From contig JARGPU010000008.1 in assembly GCA_029210325.1 (NCBI GenBank), positions 18,023 to 82,022 of the forward strand: DNA of 64,000 nt, given 5' to 3'. A program made the translations under genes and the position numbers. This document shows, one piece after another, positions 63,108 through 64,000 of the stretch. The first letter of the stretch is position 1, and every line of letters begins with the position of its first letter. This DNA comes from Alcanivoracaceae bacterium. GTDB lineage: Bacteria > Pseudomonadota > Gammaproteobacteria > Pseudomonadales > Alcanivoracaceae. Below the pieces are notes generated by a model. The model was given only the letters and a program-made list of their open reading frames with translations. It did not search any database and was not told the DNA's origin.

Positions 63108-63857
63108 ATGAGCAATAATGATATTCCTGAAAACAAACAGAAACGCCTGATGTCCCTCAATCAGGATGTACTGGCTGTGTCGCAGACATCTAATCAGGCA
63201 CGGGACTCCGTTCGCGCGCCGCGCTCTAGTCATGGATCAGCCGCGGCTGACCATTCGCAAAGTAGTAACTCGCCCGGCCGTAGCGGCCGTATCGCGCTGG
63301 CGTTGGGAGGCTTGGCAGTGGTCATGCTGGTGCTGCTTGGCGTGGTATCGCTGACACTGCTAAAGATGCAGGAGCGTGTCGATGCTCTGCAGGATGAGAT
63401 TGCGGGGCTTGGCCCGGCAGCAGATATGGCACCGGTGGAGGCCAGAGTGGCCTCACTGGAGAGCCAACTGGCAGGGTTCGCCGAAATGCTCGCGGAGTTA
63501 GAACAGCAGCCCGTGGTGGTGTCTGAGAGCGGCCGCAGTGATAGCGTCAGCCAGACTGCTCTGGCTCAGGCCAATGCCAGATTGCGCAAATTAGATATTG
63601 AGGCAACTCGTCTGCAGGAGGAATTTACTGCTGTCAGAGAGATGCTTTCTGCGCTGCAGTCGCGCACGGCTAAAGTGGAGGGCCTGACCTCCAGCCAGCA
63701 AAATTCGCTAGCAGTGCTGACCCCGCAGGTCGAAGCTCTAAGCGGTTCGCTGAGTGAAATGGACAGCCGTGACAGAATCAGGGGCATTGAAGAGCGTATG
63801 GAGCGGGCCAATAACGATATCCGCAGTCTGTATCGGATGCTGGAAATGGGGCGCTGA
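63108..63857 (+). CDS. single-TM protein with coiled coil (second of a pair)
   Basis: A 249-residue protein with the same plan as its upstream neighbour. It has a polar Ser-rich cytoplasmic part (1-60), a transmembrane helix at about 61-84, and a periplasmic region rich in Leu heptads (VEARVASLESQLAGFAEML and later stretches). Sequence identity to the first is not obvious, so they may be partners rather than recent duplicates. A ribosome binding site GGTGAG precedes the ATG. The gene lies just upstream of tRNA-Leu. Function unknown. Confidence 0.78.
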   Translation: MSNNDIPENKQKRLMSLNQDVLAVSQTSNQARDSVRAPRSSHGSAAADHSQSSNSPGRSGRIALALGGLAVVMLVLLGVVSLTLLKMQERVDALQDEIAGLGPAADMAPVEARVASLESQLAGFAEMLAELEQQPVVVSESGRSDSVSQTALAQANARLRKLDIEATRLQEEFTAVREMLSALQSRTAKVEGLTSSQQNSLAVLTPQVEALSGSLSEMDSRDRIRGIEERMERANNDIRSLYRMLEMGR

Positions 63858-63925
63858 TTTTCCTTTTGACTACGGTGCGGTAAGGGCTGGTCATGGGCAG
63901 CATCCGTGCTTACAATGCGAGCCGC

Positions 63926-64000
<75 letters not shown>

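Overview
The window reads as a chromosomal segment of a free-living, probably marine gammaproteobacterium. The evidence is a desT-desCB unsaturated fatty acid locus of Pseudomonas type, a xerD-dsbC-hom-thrC block in the usual Pseudomonadales order, the antiporter NhaD, a TatT-associated TRAP transporter, ornithine-lipid genes and a high density of acyl-CoA metabolism genes. A lineage near Spongiibacteraceae or another marine Pseudomonadales/Cellvibrionales group is an inference from gene content only. I see no prophage, integrase cassette, IS element or CRISPR array. Coding density is high, and no gene-free stretch exceeds about 250 bases.

Layout. 1-2180 (minus): a selenium locus with the start of an ABC ATPase, a selenate-type binding lipoprotein and the tRNA 2-selenouridine synthase mnmH. 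2190-5574: the repressor desT divergent from desC, desB and a small unknown protein, with a recognisable operator over the -35 box. 5671-10511: a MaoC/HtdX-type hydratase, an AraC regulator, and a LysR regulator divergent from an alkylsulfatase lipoprotein. 10530-13593: a two-TM channel plus a KefB-like antiporter operon, possibly led by a 51-residue ORF, then a CvfB-like S1 protein. 13658-18467: high-molecular-weight FabG divergent from a FadI/FadA2-type thiolase, then an ABC exporter. 18493-24476: a serine hydrolase, a TetR regulator divergent from fadH across a highly symmetric promoter-operator, a 112-bp palindromic element, and an Old Yellow Enzyme divergent from an ArsR-type regulator. 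24473-30138: purEK, a crotonase, a small secreted protein and a pair of acyl-CoA dehydrogenases, one of which looks catalytically degenerate. 30341-35826: an operon of CDGSH protein, cNMP-binding protein and AI-2E family permease, then olsB-olsA, a zinc aminopeptidase and a rhomboid protease. 35917-39569: the TatT-DctP-DctQ-DctM transporter.

39591-47672: a GNAT enzyme, a coiled-coil protein, nhaD, an HPP protein, an SRPBCC-mtfA pair, an MpaB-type oxygenase, a UbiB-family kinase and a ribbon-helix-helix/zinc-ribbon protein. 47794-58522: an Atm1-like exporter, pyrC, pbpG, a diguanylate cyclase, xerD-dsbC-hom-thrC and a second serine hydrolase. 58736-64000: an Mpo1-like protein, a thiolase, sodB, small periplasmic proteins, two tandem single-TM coiled-coil proteins and a tRNA-Leu(UAG) cut by the window edge.

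Many genes serve membrane lipid supply and turnover: desaturation, dienoyl-CoA reduction, beta-oxidation steps, ornithine lipids and alkyl-sulfate hydrolysis. Several have their own adjacent regulator with a visible operator. The most interesting leads are the degenerate acyl-CoA dehydrogenase partner, the symmetric TetR/fadH promoter, the 112-bp palindrome, the CDGSH-cNMP-AI-2E operon, and the unassigned small or coiled-coil proteins.
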